64,000 nucleotides of DNA, taken from contig VSDK01020365.1 in the NCBI GenBank assembly GCA_009767595.1, positions 237,334 through 301,333 on the forward strand, given 5' to 3'. This DNA comes from Symbiodinium kawagutii (lineage: Eukaryota > Sar > Dinophyceae > Suessiales > Symbiodiniaceae). Shown piece by piece: positions 40,763 through 51,658 of the stretch. The notes below the pieces were generated by a model that ran no database searches, was not told the DNA's origin, and saw only the letters and a list, made by a program, of their open reading frames with translations. Both the position numbers and the translations under genes were made by a program. Position 1 is the stretch's first letter. Every line of letters begins with the position of its first letter.

Positions 40763-43700
40763 CTACCGGCAACGTCACCAACAAAGCCAACCATCCCTAT
40801 GCAAACCTGGGGGTTCCTTGGTTACAGGGAACTGGTTGCGGTTAGGATATGAGTTTTGCACATAACGCATGGAGATGCTTTGATTACTTTTGATCCAATA
40901 GAAATCATGGAGCTTCTACCCAGGGCCTTGCACTCAAAGGCATTGGATTGTTGTCCCCTTCGAGCGGCTGAGGGCGCGCAACGATTTCACCTCGCGTCCA
41001 GGTTCGACAGGTTCGACTTTAAGCTATTCACAAGTGTGTGAAAGGTCAACTTTTCAACCATTGCAGCAATTTCAACCAGTTGCGGGTTTGGGGGTACCCC
41101 CTAGTTTGGATGATTTGGGGGTGCCTCTATTTTGAGACACCAAACATTTCAACCATTTCAACCACTTCATATCACTTGCAAACATTTCAACTACGAGTTA
41201 TGAGTATGTCTGTGAAAACCTTGGCATAGACCCTGAACGTCAACACGCAGTGCTCGCCATATGCATAGACCTTGTCCCAACGCACAAGACTCAAAATCCA
41301 AGATGTTCCAAAAGTCTTCGCAGCAAACCGTGCAAACTCCAATCCTGGCCTTTAGGTTTTGGGATTTCCTCTTTTGGCTTTCTCTGGTGTTCCTCATAGT
41401 ACTGCTTCGTCATCAACCTGACGTCCTGCCATCGTTCAAATGCCTTTATGCTGCAAATTCACTGGGAATAGTGGCTTGGTTGATTGGATTTCATGTGTGA
41501 TAGCAAACATATAAACATGTTGAAGTGTCAGAAACAAGTCAGGGCTCAAGCTTCGAATCGAGATTCTCTTGTCTATTTTTATCATGAATGGACGATAGCA
41601 ATGCCCTACAATCTGCAATATGCAATTAGAAATATAACCACCTGTAGTGTAGGCATATCTAGTCAAACAACTTCAATGCCGCAACAAAGGTAACACGTTC
41701 TGTGGTGCTCTATCACCTATCCTTAATGTCTTCCCCAAATTAACTTCACTCCACCCAGGCAATCCAGATCTGGCAAAGCCCGAAATAAAACGCACACAAA
41801 GGACCCCTGAAGCAAAACACGTGCTTGACATCGTACCTCCAACAAACAGTGTGCTATCAGGCTCAAGTCCACACTGAAACCCGCTATCAGTTGGCAACCG
41901 CAAATGGGACATCAGTCTGCTGCGCATTGGTGCTCATCAACTTCCACACCCAAAACCCATGTCTCCTCAAGAGAGTCTGACATCTTCCACAAGATGTTCA
42001 CCAGAGCGACCACGTCGTCTCGCGACGTGGTGGTGCTGATGAGATCTTCTGGAGAAAGAAGAATCTTCAAGGCCTCACTGCTCTCAGCCAATGCGAACTA
42101 CGAACTCAGATACTGGTGGCAACTGGTGACAGGTGGGGCTGGCTCGTTGGGCGCATGATAAACCAAGACTTTCGACAGGTCCTGACTAGACAAAATTGCA
42201 TGAGCTCATGATAAAACAGCAAGTGGTCAATGGTCAACAAAGAAACGCACACGCACTGAGAAAATGTGAAAAGCATGCGGTGAAATGAGATGAAATGATC
42301 CTGGTACAAGTACAAGTGCAAGTAGTTGGTTGGAATTTGTCAATAGTTCCTACTGCGTTTCTGTCTGCATCAGATTGCAGCAACCGTGGCGCAAGAGAGA
42401 CTGATCCGGCTTGTGGCTTGGGCGGAATGCCTTGTCTGATCGTGCAAATGTCGACAGTTTCACTGGAAAAACAGCTATCACATTCAAAGGGGAAAACAAT
42501 CGGTGATCATTGCAGGTACACATGGTGGATCAGACCATGCATGACCAGGTAAACCAGAGTGTCTCCGTATGTAGGTACTTCACAAAGCGAATAGGCCTAG
42601 GTAATATCTTATATGTATCTATGCACATTGTATGCAAATGTGTCTTTCTCAAACCAGGGGTACCCCGAAATCATCCAATATCAGTCATCTACATGGCAAT
42701 AAACCAACCTTTTTTGGGGTACTCCCCCATCTTAAGAAACCTTCAAATGGTCGTTTCGCAAACAAGGGGTACCCCCAAATCACTTCATCTTGATCACTGT
42801 TCATCAATAAACCAAATTTTTTGGGGGCACCTCCAGCTGCTAAGAAACCTTCAAACAAATCCCGGCAAAACAACCACCCACAGCTGTGCACCTGCGGTGG
42901 GTCCCCCTGGGTCCCCCTGGGTCCCCAGGCTGTTCCCAGGCCCAAGGAGAAGAGCTTCGCATGAAGACGACATCGTTGGCATTGCACGCAGTCCACCAAC
43001 TCCTTGGGACGCGCGGTGATCGCTGAAGGCGACCCCGGGCACAGAAGTGGTGCCCCACCGTGGACAGAGGCCAGCAATCCCTGTAATGAAGCTGCTGGTC
43101 GACAGCAACTACCATGGTGTTTGGACTACCTTTGCGTTGCAACCAACCAAGCGTCGGCGCTGTGATGTATGCATTCTACCGTACAAAATGAAGCTACAAA
43201 AGCCCGGAAAAAGCAGTACAAAATGGCTCGAATCTTCAGGAGTGGAGCGAACATAGGGCTGGGTACAAAATGACCCTCATGACACAACCAGATGAGTTTA
43301 CTACAAAGTGAGCTAAGCTATGTTTTACTACTCATGACACAACCAGACGTTGACTATGGCTAGGCCATGGTTTACTGCAAAGTGAGCTTCACAGCAGCTC
43401 AGAACCTGCCACTTGGAAGAGCTTGCTACAAAATTGATGCCCCAAGTCCATGGTACAGAATGGATGCCTCAGGACCGCTTACACCATTCAAAACAAACTC
43501 AGGCGTTGTAGCGAAAATCCGAAGAGGGCATTCACAAAATTATATTTGCTGCGAGTATAATCCAACACAATCACAGAAGCTAAACCAGCTGCAAGTAGAA
43601 TCTCAACACGATTGATACTTGTGCTGGCTGTCACATTGAAGCCTTTACCCTAAGCTGCAAGGCGGAACTTCTGAGGCAAACGGCAGTGATATTCCGGAAG

Positions 43701-46700
43701 ACGCTCCTTGGCCCGCGGTGTGGATCGTGTGTCACAGTGTTATGCGGATTCCTATTTTAATGCTGCTGGTGATGACAATCATGTGAGTTGGGTCAAATGC
43801 AACCGCGTGAGGTATTGCAACTTTCAAGTGCTTTGATGCACTGACGATTCCTTCTGATGGCAGGGTTGCATGACTTGCATCCTTCCCTCTTTGAAACCCA
43901 AACGCATTTGGAGCCAAGTCAACTTGGACAATTCTAAAGAACAAGATGCGAACCCAAATCAAAGTTAACATCAACTTTGAACATCAACTTGAACTATTTC
44001 CTCTCCCTTCGCTTAGTCCCCTGGGTTATTGGTCCGTGCCGAGGAGCTTGAACTGTCGCTTCAGCTGACTTCGTTGCGCTTCCGTGGACGAACTTCGGAA
44101 GAGCCGCGTTTCATCGAAGGCCTCGGCACGGTCGTGCTGTTGGACACATGGCCCGGGGGTTCGACCTAGCCAGGACTTGGGGACCCCAGTCCGTTATGGT
44201 TGGTTTAATACATTTTAATACTATAAATGGTTACTGAATGATAACTGGGGGCACCCCCATGACTTGAGAAACACCCATGTGGATCATGTGGGGGGACTTC
44301 AGTGCCCAGCTTGATGGGACTTTCCCAAAGGTGGGGACCACAGGACCGAGCATCACCTGGAGGGTGTGGCTCCACCGCCGGTGGTGACATCGAAACACGG
44401 CAACATCTTTCAAACTTTGACACAGGATCTGGCTATTGGTCAGGTCTAGTGTTTCATATGAACCAATTAGCCATGTATTGACTCCCTAAGGCAGGGTTTT
44501 CAATCGGACATCATACAATAGTATACACAAGTGACAAATATGATCTGACTTGCAACATTTGCCTTGATGCAATTGAAACAATCAGCAAAAGCTAAGAAAG
44601 AACCCTCTTTAGTCACAACGCACGAGGGGAACAGTCCCGCAAATTACCTCCTGTCATGGATGCACACCAGCACTTGACAAATCAGAGAGCGACATGTATG
44701 TATATTGTGTGTATATATATATATATATATCATATAAAAAATGCAGGTAGATACACAGCGTATGTGTGTAATGCATATGTCAAGGATGATAACTCAGAAT
44801 GTTGTGCATGTACCGCATACACGTGGACAAACGCGCGCGCACACACACACACATCTGTATTTATAATCGGGCACATGTCTACATTATATATATATACATA
44901 TATGTATCATCCTTCATGGGTATCGATGGACTCATGAGTACGTAGATACTTGCATATGTGCTATTTATATACACCAGTATCTTTTTTCTACACAGCATGC
45001 CTGGCTGAATTATGGGACAATGAGAAAGTGAGATCCTGCAAGCAATTTGAGGGATGTTCCCTTGTTCAACCCGGCCATCCAGTAGTGTCCTTCATTGGTT
45101 TTGCAGTTCTCTGAGATATGAGGACTAGAGTCTAAAGAAATGCCGACAAAACCTATAGCACGATTAATGCGACAATAATAACCATTGGTAATGAACCCCC
45201 CAGATTATAGACCCCTAGTTGATTTATGGAGGTATCCCTGAAAAGCCTTGGTTTCCCACTAAAATGATACCCCCCAAATGGAGAAACTTATGGAATTTAC
45301 AAATTACTGCTGGTTTAGTATCCCCTTAAAAACCAAATTTAACCCATGTTTATAACCCAAACTAATCACATGATTTAACCACTGTAAACCTACGGAACTT
45401 TACATCATCCAGGGTTAACATTCATCATGATCAAACACGTGCCTCCCAGTCCAAACCTCTGGCCTCGAAGAGTGGAGAGCACAAGGACAAGAGCTGCGAG
45501 TCCAATAAGCGAGACATCAGCATCTGCAGATCCGCTGCCAAGGAACAAACAATGGTCGCAGTATAGTGAATGTCAAGATTGTATGAGATAGTTAAGATGC
45601 TCTGGTTGGTGGTTTCAACCCCTTGCAAAATATTAGTCAACCAACCATTTGTTATTGATTACTAGGGAAAATAAACATGTTTGAAACCACCAATCAGTAC
45701 TACTATTATTGTTGATAATGCACGGGAGAGTGTTATACATCCCCTTCCACTGCAGTATAGTGAATGGAAAGGGATTTGTGATCCCGCAAGTGCTGCGTAT
45801 ATTCACCAAGACTTACATTGATATAAATCCACAGTTGAGCATACGCGATGTTATTGTAAGTGTGACTATATGTCTATAAAAGATATAAATGCAAATATAA
45901 GCATGCCCATGTGTGCATTCAAGAATCTATATGTGCACACACAGGCACTGTGGAAATCAAGGGGTTTGTATATGTACATATGGTCATTATATGCATTCCT
46001 GGATTTGTGTGAGGGCAAATGAATTCACTGTATACACATATATTGTCTATCTTGATACTAGTCTATACTAGGACATACATGTAAATGTGTAGAAATAAAT
46101 ATTACAGTTGACGTTGTACCTAATTATGCAAGAACCATCCCAGCAAATATGTAAGTCGTCAGTTCCTTCGGTATGAGAGGCCCTTGTAAAAGGCGTGACA
46201 CTGAATTACTTTACTTGGCAGAGTCAGAGGAAAAGCAATAACTGATTGGTGGTTTCAGTCCCTATGAAACATATTGGTCAACCAACCAACCAACCATGGG
46301 TTTATAATTACTGGGGAAAATAAAAGTGGCCTTTTCCACCAACCAGTTAAAATCTTGAAATGTGCTATTTCATTTGCTTCGTCCTGAAGGTGCTACAACA
46401 CACTTCATAGTCGCTGCTACGCTTTCTGAAGAAGTACAAGTAACTGCACCAACTACACTGTTGCCTGGGAAGTAGGAAAAAAGGCAATTTGTTTTTGATG
46501 CCAATAAGCGTTGTTCAGACCGAAGGTTAAGGACGAATCCTCTTTGACTACTCATACGGACAAATGAAAGGATGCTCTCAGTGACGAGCAATAGTTTGAA
46601 TAGCCTATTAAATTCCAGTCTTCTTGAAGTGGCTGAAGTGGCGGATGAACCATTCTTCGAACCAGGACTTGAAACTCCGCTACAAGTTACGTCATTCAAC

Positions 46701-49700
46701 AAACATGTTGCACTTTTGTGAAAGGCATGCCGTGCACACTGCACAGGAAGGAACCACGCCATTAGTTTTTCTTGCGAGAAGACCTTGCACTTTTCGCCTT
46801 TCGAGGTGCAAAGTTGTGCAATCTTTCATAATTTCAAGCCCCCCAATTCAAAGGATACTACACCCAGGCAATTACACGCTTTGGCAATCAGGTGGGATAC
46901 ATCAAACAGGCATGACATTAAAAAACATATGCTTCAATACTGAGCAGTCGTCTAGACAAGAACATGCACTCTTTGAAAAGAGCAATGTCAAATAGTGTAA
47001 AGAAAATGTGATTTCATTGCGAACATTTAGCGCCGGTGTACTTTGGTGTGATAGATACATACTGTATAACAGCATGGAGGCTGTACACTTTCCTAGCGAC
47101 AGTGCTCTTGGACAGAAATGTTCCATGTCTTGAAGGAATATTCTTTGAAGCCAGACTCCAGTAACGCTTAGTTTAACGATAAGTTTGCACTTTGTGAAAT
47201 GGAATGGTATGCAAAGTGTCAAAAAGGAGCACTTAGATCTTATGAACGAGCAAGGACCGAAAAGGGTAAGTACAACTGGGGATGTCTCATGTATGTATAG
47301 TATATGCCATGCATGGCTTTTGTATCACAATATGCATGTGCTGTGCATGAAAATACCTATACACGTGCATAAATACATGTATAATTACGTACATCATATT
47401 TACTAAACTATCTACATACATAGATCTAAGCAGTATGTAGATATCACTGTGTCTGGTCCAAGGTATAGCCCTACACGTCTATACACAACTCCATTGCCTA
47501 CACATGGGTGATTTCACGATATAGGACCATTGCGATGGAATCCGTGAGGTGGCCACATGTCCATGACGCATTTGTGCCAAAGCAATCCTTGCTCCTACAA
47601 TCTCCTTGGACCTACAAAGCGATGAGAAACTCAAGAAATTCCCATCTGGTTGGTGGTTGAACCACCCCTATGAAAAATATGCTTGTCATCCAACTATTTG
47701 TTAATACTTAGTAGGAAAATAGAACATGTTCGAAACCACCAACCAGTCATAGTTTGTTGTTGGACTGGCGGACTGGCTTTACTGCTTAAGATTGGACAAA
47801 TCCTCGCAGCATCACGATCTCTATCTCCCTTCAACCAGAAAAATCAAAGAAATGACAGGTACTTCACATCTATTTAGGTTTTTCCTGGTTGGCTGTGAAA
47901 TATCCCGTCATGACTTTGCACCAAATTCAAGTATACTTCACAGCTGAGTCTGCAGGGATGACAGCTGGGGTAACACCCAACCCGTGGCCTTGGTTTTTCG
48001 GTCCTCCTTGTCGTCACCCGTGTGGAAGGCATAACTCTGAAGAAAGGGAGCTGCCTGTGCTGGGTTGCATGTGCTACCCTGCAACCAGTGACCGATGTTG
48101 CAACCAGGGAACCCCGGGGTAGGGATGGTTACCTTTGTTGGCAACTGGTTGCGGGTAGGGTCTCAGATTTCATCCTATCTCATCTAATATGTTCCAACAA
48201 AAATATTGTGATTTGTTCCATTTTTGTTGCATTCGACTTTGGAACAAATCACTTTTGCTGATATTTTGACTGATATTTCGACTCTGTTCCTGATTCGTTT
48301 CAATCTCCCAGCCTTTTGACGGCTTGGCCTTTCCAATCGCATGCGACTTTCGGGTCCCTTGCGGTGAGTTCGCATCGCATCGTAAGTTCTCGCCTTGCGG
48401 ACCGCGCGCAGGAGCACCACGAAGGAGAAGTGCAGGTTCTTCGCTCGTTCGGGATGATCCCCGATGTCCTTCATAAAGCGATCCTTGGGTCCCGAGTTGT
48501 CGGTCGAAGTGCTGAAGTTTTTCCCCTTCGTCGCAGAGGTCAAACATCAGTGGTTCATAGTGGTTCCATATGATTGATGAGTTTGTACTTTAAATGGCTG
48601 ATTTGTTGAATTGCTGAGCTGGAATGTGCGCAATACTTGTTCCGAATGCTTTGCGGACACTGAATTGAGCCTTTTTTAAAAGCTTTTCGATGTTGATTTC
48701 ATGCCATCCACACAGCCAAGCACATGATGTGCTGAAGTTTCTCGGGGCTCTGGGGCTCAGACCAAGTTGGGAGCCCAGCCGCCCTTCTGCTTGGTTCCTC
48801 GCAGTGAAGTGCTGTGAACTGTGTTGACTCTGCCACTGCGTCTGAGCACGCGCCTGGAGCATAGAAGTTCTTGGCAATGGAGATGGATGTGGAGGCGTGC
48901 CAGCCACTCAGAAGCCGGTAGAGGACCCTCTCCTGACCCAGCTGATCAGTTGCCACGGCCAGGGAAGGCCATGGGGGGAAATGGAGTGATAACAATAGAT
49001 GGCTAGAATCCTAGGATCCTGGCCATCTAGGAAAAAAAGGAAAGTGTGGCTAGAATCTATGTTAGTCTAGGACTTGACTGAGCATTTCGATGTAGAGTGC
49101 CTTATGATACAAACCTTGGCACTGATAGCAACTGAGATGAAGAAAATGTGGCGACATGTGCAACTCAATGATCCACCCTTAGCTGTCTCCGCGACGTTGA
49201 ATTGCTTGCTTGAGACATGTTCAAAACGAATGGCAGAAGAAACCTAAACCTTCAAACCATGGTTGCTCTCTTTCTCCTCTCCCTATCAACTTTGACCCCG
49301 AAACAATGTCGAGGAAAACACAATTCAGTCAGGTTACATTTCATATGGCTGTGGGTCAAAACCCCGTACCCCTGGTTCCCCTATCATTAACCATTCGTTT
49401 CCTTGTCATTGGTTGGTCATAACCCCCATTATTGGTTGGTTAATATTGACCCATAGTCATGTAATCCAAACAGGGACACACACAAATCATGGATCTCCTC
49501 CCAGGTTCAGAAGTCGAAGCATGCACAGTTCTCCCGTCCCATTATGTCCCTGTGGCGTGAGAAAGCACGCTGCACGCTGGCCACTCAATGACCCCCCCCC
49601 GACCAGCGATGCATTTGGGCTTTGCAGCTGTCCAGGAACTCTTTCCCATGAGTTAAGCTGTGAGAATTCGATGTCTACATCTGGTTTTTTTTGGTTGCTG

Positions 49701-51658
49701 GAATCACCTAAAATCTCCAAACTTTCGCGGGAGTTTTTTTCGACTCCAAGTCATTTCCTTCAAGGTATGTTTGCCAGTCAGCAACGTTCGAAACAAACTG
49801 GGCCTTGTTTCTCCCTGCAGTCTACGTCTTGCACTTGTCTGTTTCATTCCTCCAACATACGCTCGCATTCACTGCTATGTTGTCCAGGGTGAGCGACATG
49901 AAAACCACCAAACATTTGACAAAACAGCCAAGGCGCGGGATTAATATAGGATGATAACTGGGGGTACCCCTATCACTTAAGAAACCACCACGTACTTGGA
50001 CGATCATGCCAAGTAGTAAGTGGTTGATGACAATGGTTAGTAATCTATTCATCAATGATATAAGCCGCTTAGGGTAGTGACAAACCATGGTGACTAACGA
50101 GTTACTCAGTGGCATGACCATCCATGTAGGTGAATATGTCACGTGTAACGGGACTTGGATGTGCAGCCCCCCGCTCGGAAGTGGTCACAATTGCCATGGT
50201 TTCTAGGGGTCAGTTCATTTACCCAATAAGGCATACAGTATAAGCTTGCCCTGCTCTTCCACTTACCTTTATAGTAACCAACTGGTTTCTACCATTGTTA
50301 TAACTGGGTCTGCTTACCTACTAGTAGCTGGCAACTGGTTGCGGGTCGGGTTGGCATGGGTTGGCTACCCCTGGTCGCTACACATAACGCCGTCACGGCT
50401 CTCCTCGTAACACATCGAGACATCGGAAGCGAAGCGACCGCGTGGCATGGAGCTTCCCACTTCGAAACAGTTCTCGTCGTACATCGCCTGGCGGCTGTGA
50501 ACGGCCAGGCGCCGCCGGCATAGGACGCAACGATGTGGTGGGGTTATAGGGGTTAGAACCACTGAGAATGGGGCTTGATAGTGATTTTATATGGTTTGAA
50601 AAACAATTTTAGGGTTCTTATAGGGATTATAACTGTAAGCACATTACTACTGGTTAATAATAGGGGATACTGACCAACAATAATGTTAAAAACCATATAC
50701 TGTGGGGTCTCAAGCCAGTGACTGGGAAACCTCCAAAGTTTCGGTTGCAACTTATTACTAAAGATGATTTATAGAAAGGATGATAACTGGGAGTACCCTT
50801 ATTTTGGAGAAACGCCCATCTATTGAATGCGTCCAAACTGAGAAAATCTATGAATCATTGGAGTAATTCAATACGGATTCAAATCATGACAATGATAGAT
50901 CATTCCATAGATCATTCATGATCATTCATGAACAAGATCATCTTGTGCAGCCAACGCTGAACAGCACCTTGGAATGCTGAAATGGATATCTGGCCACGTT
51001 GCGTGTCTTCCAATTTGGCCCCAGTTCGGTTCTTCAGAGTCGCCTGCCAAATGTGGGAACCGTTGTAGCCAGTGTTTCGCTCTGGATTTTTGATGAGGTT
51101 CACATCCTGTGCCGCGTCGGCCGGGTCGCGTCTGAAGCAAGCCTCTAAATATCATGCAATCTCGATTCATTTCTAGCTTTAGCAGTGCTATCTTCATATC
51201 TGCACGTTACTTCACCAAACAATTGGCACTTGGTCTGCAAGTTGTACCTAGACAATGGCAACTACCACAGTGTTTAGACTGTTTATCAGCAGTTTATCCA
51301 TGTGCATCCTGAATTTTCACGCACTGATCATAACATTGGACAACATGGGAACAGCATATGTCTTGTGCTTCTTTGGGGGTTCCTATGCCTCTATGGCAGC
51401 AAGTGCATTCATTTGGTGTCACATGTTCTCTTGAGAACGTCTATCTTGACTGAAAATATTGAAGGATATCCAGAAGGAATGTATATCTCGACTGAAGATA
51501 CTTGACATATTATGAATGGGACATGATATCAGAAGAGAGAGATAGAATCTATGAAGTGAAAGGATCAGCATCTCCAGGGATGCTCTCCCGTCCTCCAGGG
51601 ACATTCCCTTGGCATCGTCCCCGGAGCACATGTCCACCCAGTAGGTTGGCAAGTCCTC
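40603..51658 (-). CDS. ERO1: ERO1-type thiol oxidase, spliced gene (13 exons found, N-terminus missing)
   Basis: ERO1 is the FAD-dependent ER oxidase that passes electrons from protein disulfide isomerase to an acceptor, normally oxygen. Reading the minus strand, the joined exons give in order the ERO1 landmarks NPERNTGYNG, a W-x(3)-Y-DENC block, RLLSGWHAS (FAD-binding region), PERAKNLHFSF, APFLQSYAFHTGDD, FDETRLF, and the active-site CVQCQRC followed by LGLGTALKILL. Exon phases agree at each junction from 48932 to 40762. The N-terminal part with the shuttle cysteines was not found upstream of 51658. The reading frame continues past the usual ERO1 end (VALVNILWKMS) for about 60 residues to a TAG at 40603-40605. 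It lies about 2.1 kb upstream of, and on the same strand as, the fumarate reductase exons, and could be spliced into them. Family assignment is firm; exact splice sites of the first four exons are tentative. Confidence 0.9.
40763..40850. repeat. Family B element abutting ERO1 last exon
   Basis: On the minus strand CCTAACCGCAACCAG ... TTTGTTGGTGACGTTGCCGGTAG aligns along its length with the copy at 48073. Its last AG is the predicted splice acceptor of exon 40762-40603. Confidence 0.8.
41082..41142. repeat. Family A element, short
   Basis: GGGTTTGGGGGTACCCCCTAG ... GGGGTGCCTCTATTTTGAGACACC. Confidence 0.7.
41934..42073 (-). CDS. ERO1: ERO1 exon, ALKILL to canonical C-terminus
   Basis: Begins ALKILLSPEDLISTTTSRDD and continues VVALVNILWKMSDSLEETW, the usual end of ERO1 proteins (xRNExVALxNxxxxxSxS). 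The frame stays open for VLGVEVDE; a GC donor at 41933 gives phase 2. Confidence 0.9.
42641..42746. repeat. Family A element (first of a tandem pair)
   Basis: TGTCTTTCTCAAACCAGGGG ... CTCCCCCATCTTAAGAAACCTTC. Confidence 0.9.
42748..42853. repeat. Family A element (second of a tandem pair)
   Basis: GGTCGTTTCGCAAACAAGGGG ... GGGGGCACCTCCAGCTGCTAAGAAACCTTC; starts one base after the previous copy. Confidence 0.9.
42931..43022 (-). CDS. ERO1: ERO1 exon with active-site CxxCxxC
   Basis: Encodes CVQCQRCRLHAKLFSLGLGT. The CxxC that reacts with FAD, the third Cys, the K/R-L-x-x-K/L segment and LGLGT are all present. GC donor at GCCTGG; the next exon restores ALKILL. Confidence 0.95.
43255..43390. 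repeat. ~75-bp imperfect tandem duplication
   Basis: CTCATGACACAACCAGA(T/C)G followed by TTTACTACAAAGTGAGC(T) / TTTACTGCAAAGTGAGC occurs at 43275 and 43333. Confidence 0.7.
44040..44121 (-). CDS. ERO1: ERO1 exon, FDExxLF motif
   Basis: Encodes AFDETRLFRSSSTEAQRSQL and then KRQFKLL, as in ERO1 FDExxLFxG...LKxxFRxxF. GC donor, phase 1. Confidence 0.88.
44157..44276. repeat. Family A element, CCTAGCCAG-type left end
   Basis: GGGTTCGACCTAGCCAGGACTTGGGGACCCC ... GGGGGCACCCCCATGACTTGAGAAACACCC. Confidence 0.9.
44702..44735. repeat. (TA)n microsatellite
   Basis: TGTGTATATATATATATATATATCATATAAAA; a second (TA)n lies at 44883-44905. Confidence 0.9.
45226..45285. repeat. Family F fragment
   Basis: CCCTAGTTGATTTATGGAGGTATCCC...AAAAGCCTTGGTTTCCCA...ATACCCCCC, like the centre of 35764. 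Confidence 0.75.
45467..45534 (-). CDS. ERO1: ERO1 exon
   Basis: Encodes DLQMLMSRLLDSQLLSLCSP, the helical segment between the TG(N/D)xxED and FDE motifs. GA donor (TTC|GAGGCC); Ala codon split with the previous exon. Confidence 0.8.
45601..45698. repeat. Family D element
   Basis: TCTGGTTGGTGGTTTCAACC ... AACATGTTTGAAACCACCAATCAG; near-consensus. Confidence 0.95.
46241..46347. repeat. Family D element
   Basis: ACTGATTGGTGGTTTCAGTCC ... GGCCTTTTCCACCAACCAGT. Confidence 0.9.
46370..47250. other. Unassigned non-repetitive stretch
   Basis: Holds a 130-codon minus frame (46762-46370, including SNQRLLASKTNCLFSYFPG-like sequence) and a 123-codon plus frame overlapping it. Neither resembles a known family and neither fits the ERO1 phases; it lies in the intron between ERO1 exons 47982 and 45534. 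Confidence 0.3.
47646..47747. repeat. Family D element
   Basis: CTGGTTGGTGGTTGAACCACC ... AACATGTTCGAAACCACCAACCAG. Confidence 0.93.
47982..48054 (-). CDS. ERO1: ERO1 exon, APFL...TGDDKED
   Basis: Encodes AAPFLQSYAFHTGDDKED, matching the family AAPYLxxYxFxTGNxxED. GT donor, phase 1. A family B element (48073-48162) ends 18 bases before the splice acceptor. Confidence 0.92.
48073..48162. repeat. Family B element, GCAACCAG subtype
   Basis: TACCCTGCAACCAGTGACC ... GTTGGCAACTGGTTGCGGGTAGGG. Confidence 0.9.
48394..48483 (-). CDS. ERO1: ERO1 exon, PERxKNLxF motif
   Basis: Encodes DRFMKDIGDHPERAKNLHFS followed by FVVLLRAVRK, the ERO1 helix containing PERxKNLYFxFLxxLRA. Phase 0 at both ends, GC donor. 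Confidence 0.92.
48763..48797 (-). CDS. ERO1: ERO1 exon, WxPNL motif
   Basis: 35 bases encoding TKQKGGWAPNL, the W-x-PNL that precedes the PER block in fungal ERO1. The first Gly codon is split with the previous exon. GT donor. Confidence 0.85.
48854..48932 (-). CDS. ERO1: ERO1 exon, FAD-contact SGxHAS motif
   Basis: Encodes ERVLYRLLSGWHASTSISIA, the family motif (E)RxxYRLISGxHASIS, whose Ser/His contact FAD in known ERO1 structures. GC donor in phase 1 (CCA G|GC). Confidence 0.92.
49343..49461. repeat. Family C element
   Basis: ATATGGCTGTGGGTCAAAACC ... GGTTAATATTGACCCATAGTCAT. Confidence 0.93.
49516..49549 (-). CDS. ERO1: Possible ERO1 mini-exon
   Basis: 34 bases reading DIMGRENCACF between a CCACAG acceptor and a GA donor. 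It would place a cysteine just before the ERVLYRLLSG exon, where ERO1 proteins carry one. It was chosen mainly on phase and position, so it may be wrong. Confidence 0.4.
49944..49993. repeat. Family A fragment (right half)
   Basis: GGATGATAACTGGGGGTACC...CTTAAGAAACCACCA. Confidence 0.7.
50244..50360. repeat. Family B element, GCAACCAG subtype
   Basis: CCCTGCTCTTCCACTTACC ... GGCAACTGGTTGCGGGTCGGG; ends ~55 bases 3' of ERO1 exon 50487-50417. Confidence 0.8.
50417..50487 (-). CDS. ERO1: ERO1 exon, YDENC motif (3' end tentative)
   Basis: Begins AMYDENCFEVGSSM, continuing IWQ of the previous exon in phase 0, as in the family motif IWxAIYxENCF. The 3' boundary is uncertain; the end given uses a GA donor that matches the phase of the next candidate exon. 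Confidence 0.7.
50701..50819. repeat. Family A element
   Basis: GTGGGGTCTCAAGCCAGTGAC ... GGGAGTACCCTTATTTTGGAGAAACGCC. Confidence 0.85.
51044..51106 (-). CDS. ERO1: ERO1 exon, NPER-TGY motif
   Basis: Encodes VNLIKNPERNTGYNGSHIWQ, the most recognisable N-terminal ERO1 signature (family form VNLxxNPERxTGYxG...IW). Acceptor GCACAG, GC donor, phase 0 at both ends. Confidence 0.88.
51614..51658 (-). CDS. ERO1: ERO1 exon 1 of those found (tentative ends)
   Basis: Encodes EDLPTYWVDMCSGDD, matching the W-x-D acidic stretch that precedes the NPER block in ERO1 proteins. Acceptor GTCCAG; a GC donor (GCCAAG) keeps phase 0 with the next exon. The frame stays open beyond this donor, so the 3' end could differ. 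Confidence 0.6.

Noticed and set aside
40612..40852. Plus-strand frames (e.g. LSLSGQQAFAAAMADGCQ) over the ERO1 last exon
   Set aside because: They run into the family B element and have no partner exons, whereas the minus frame joins ERO1 in phase.
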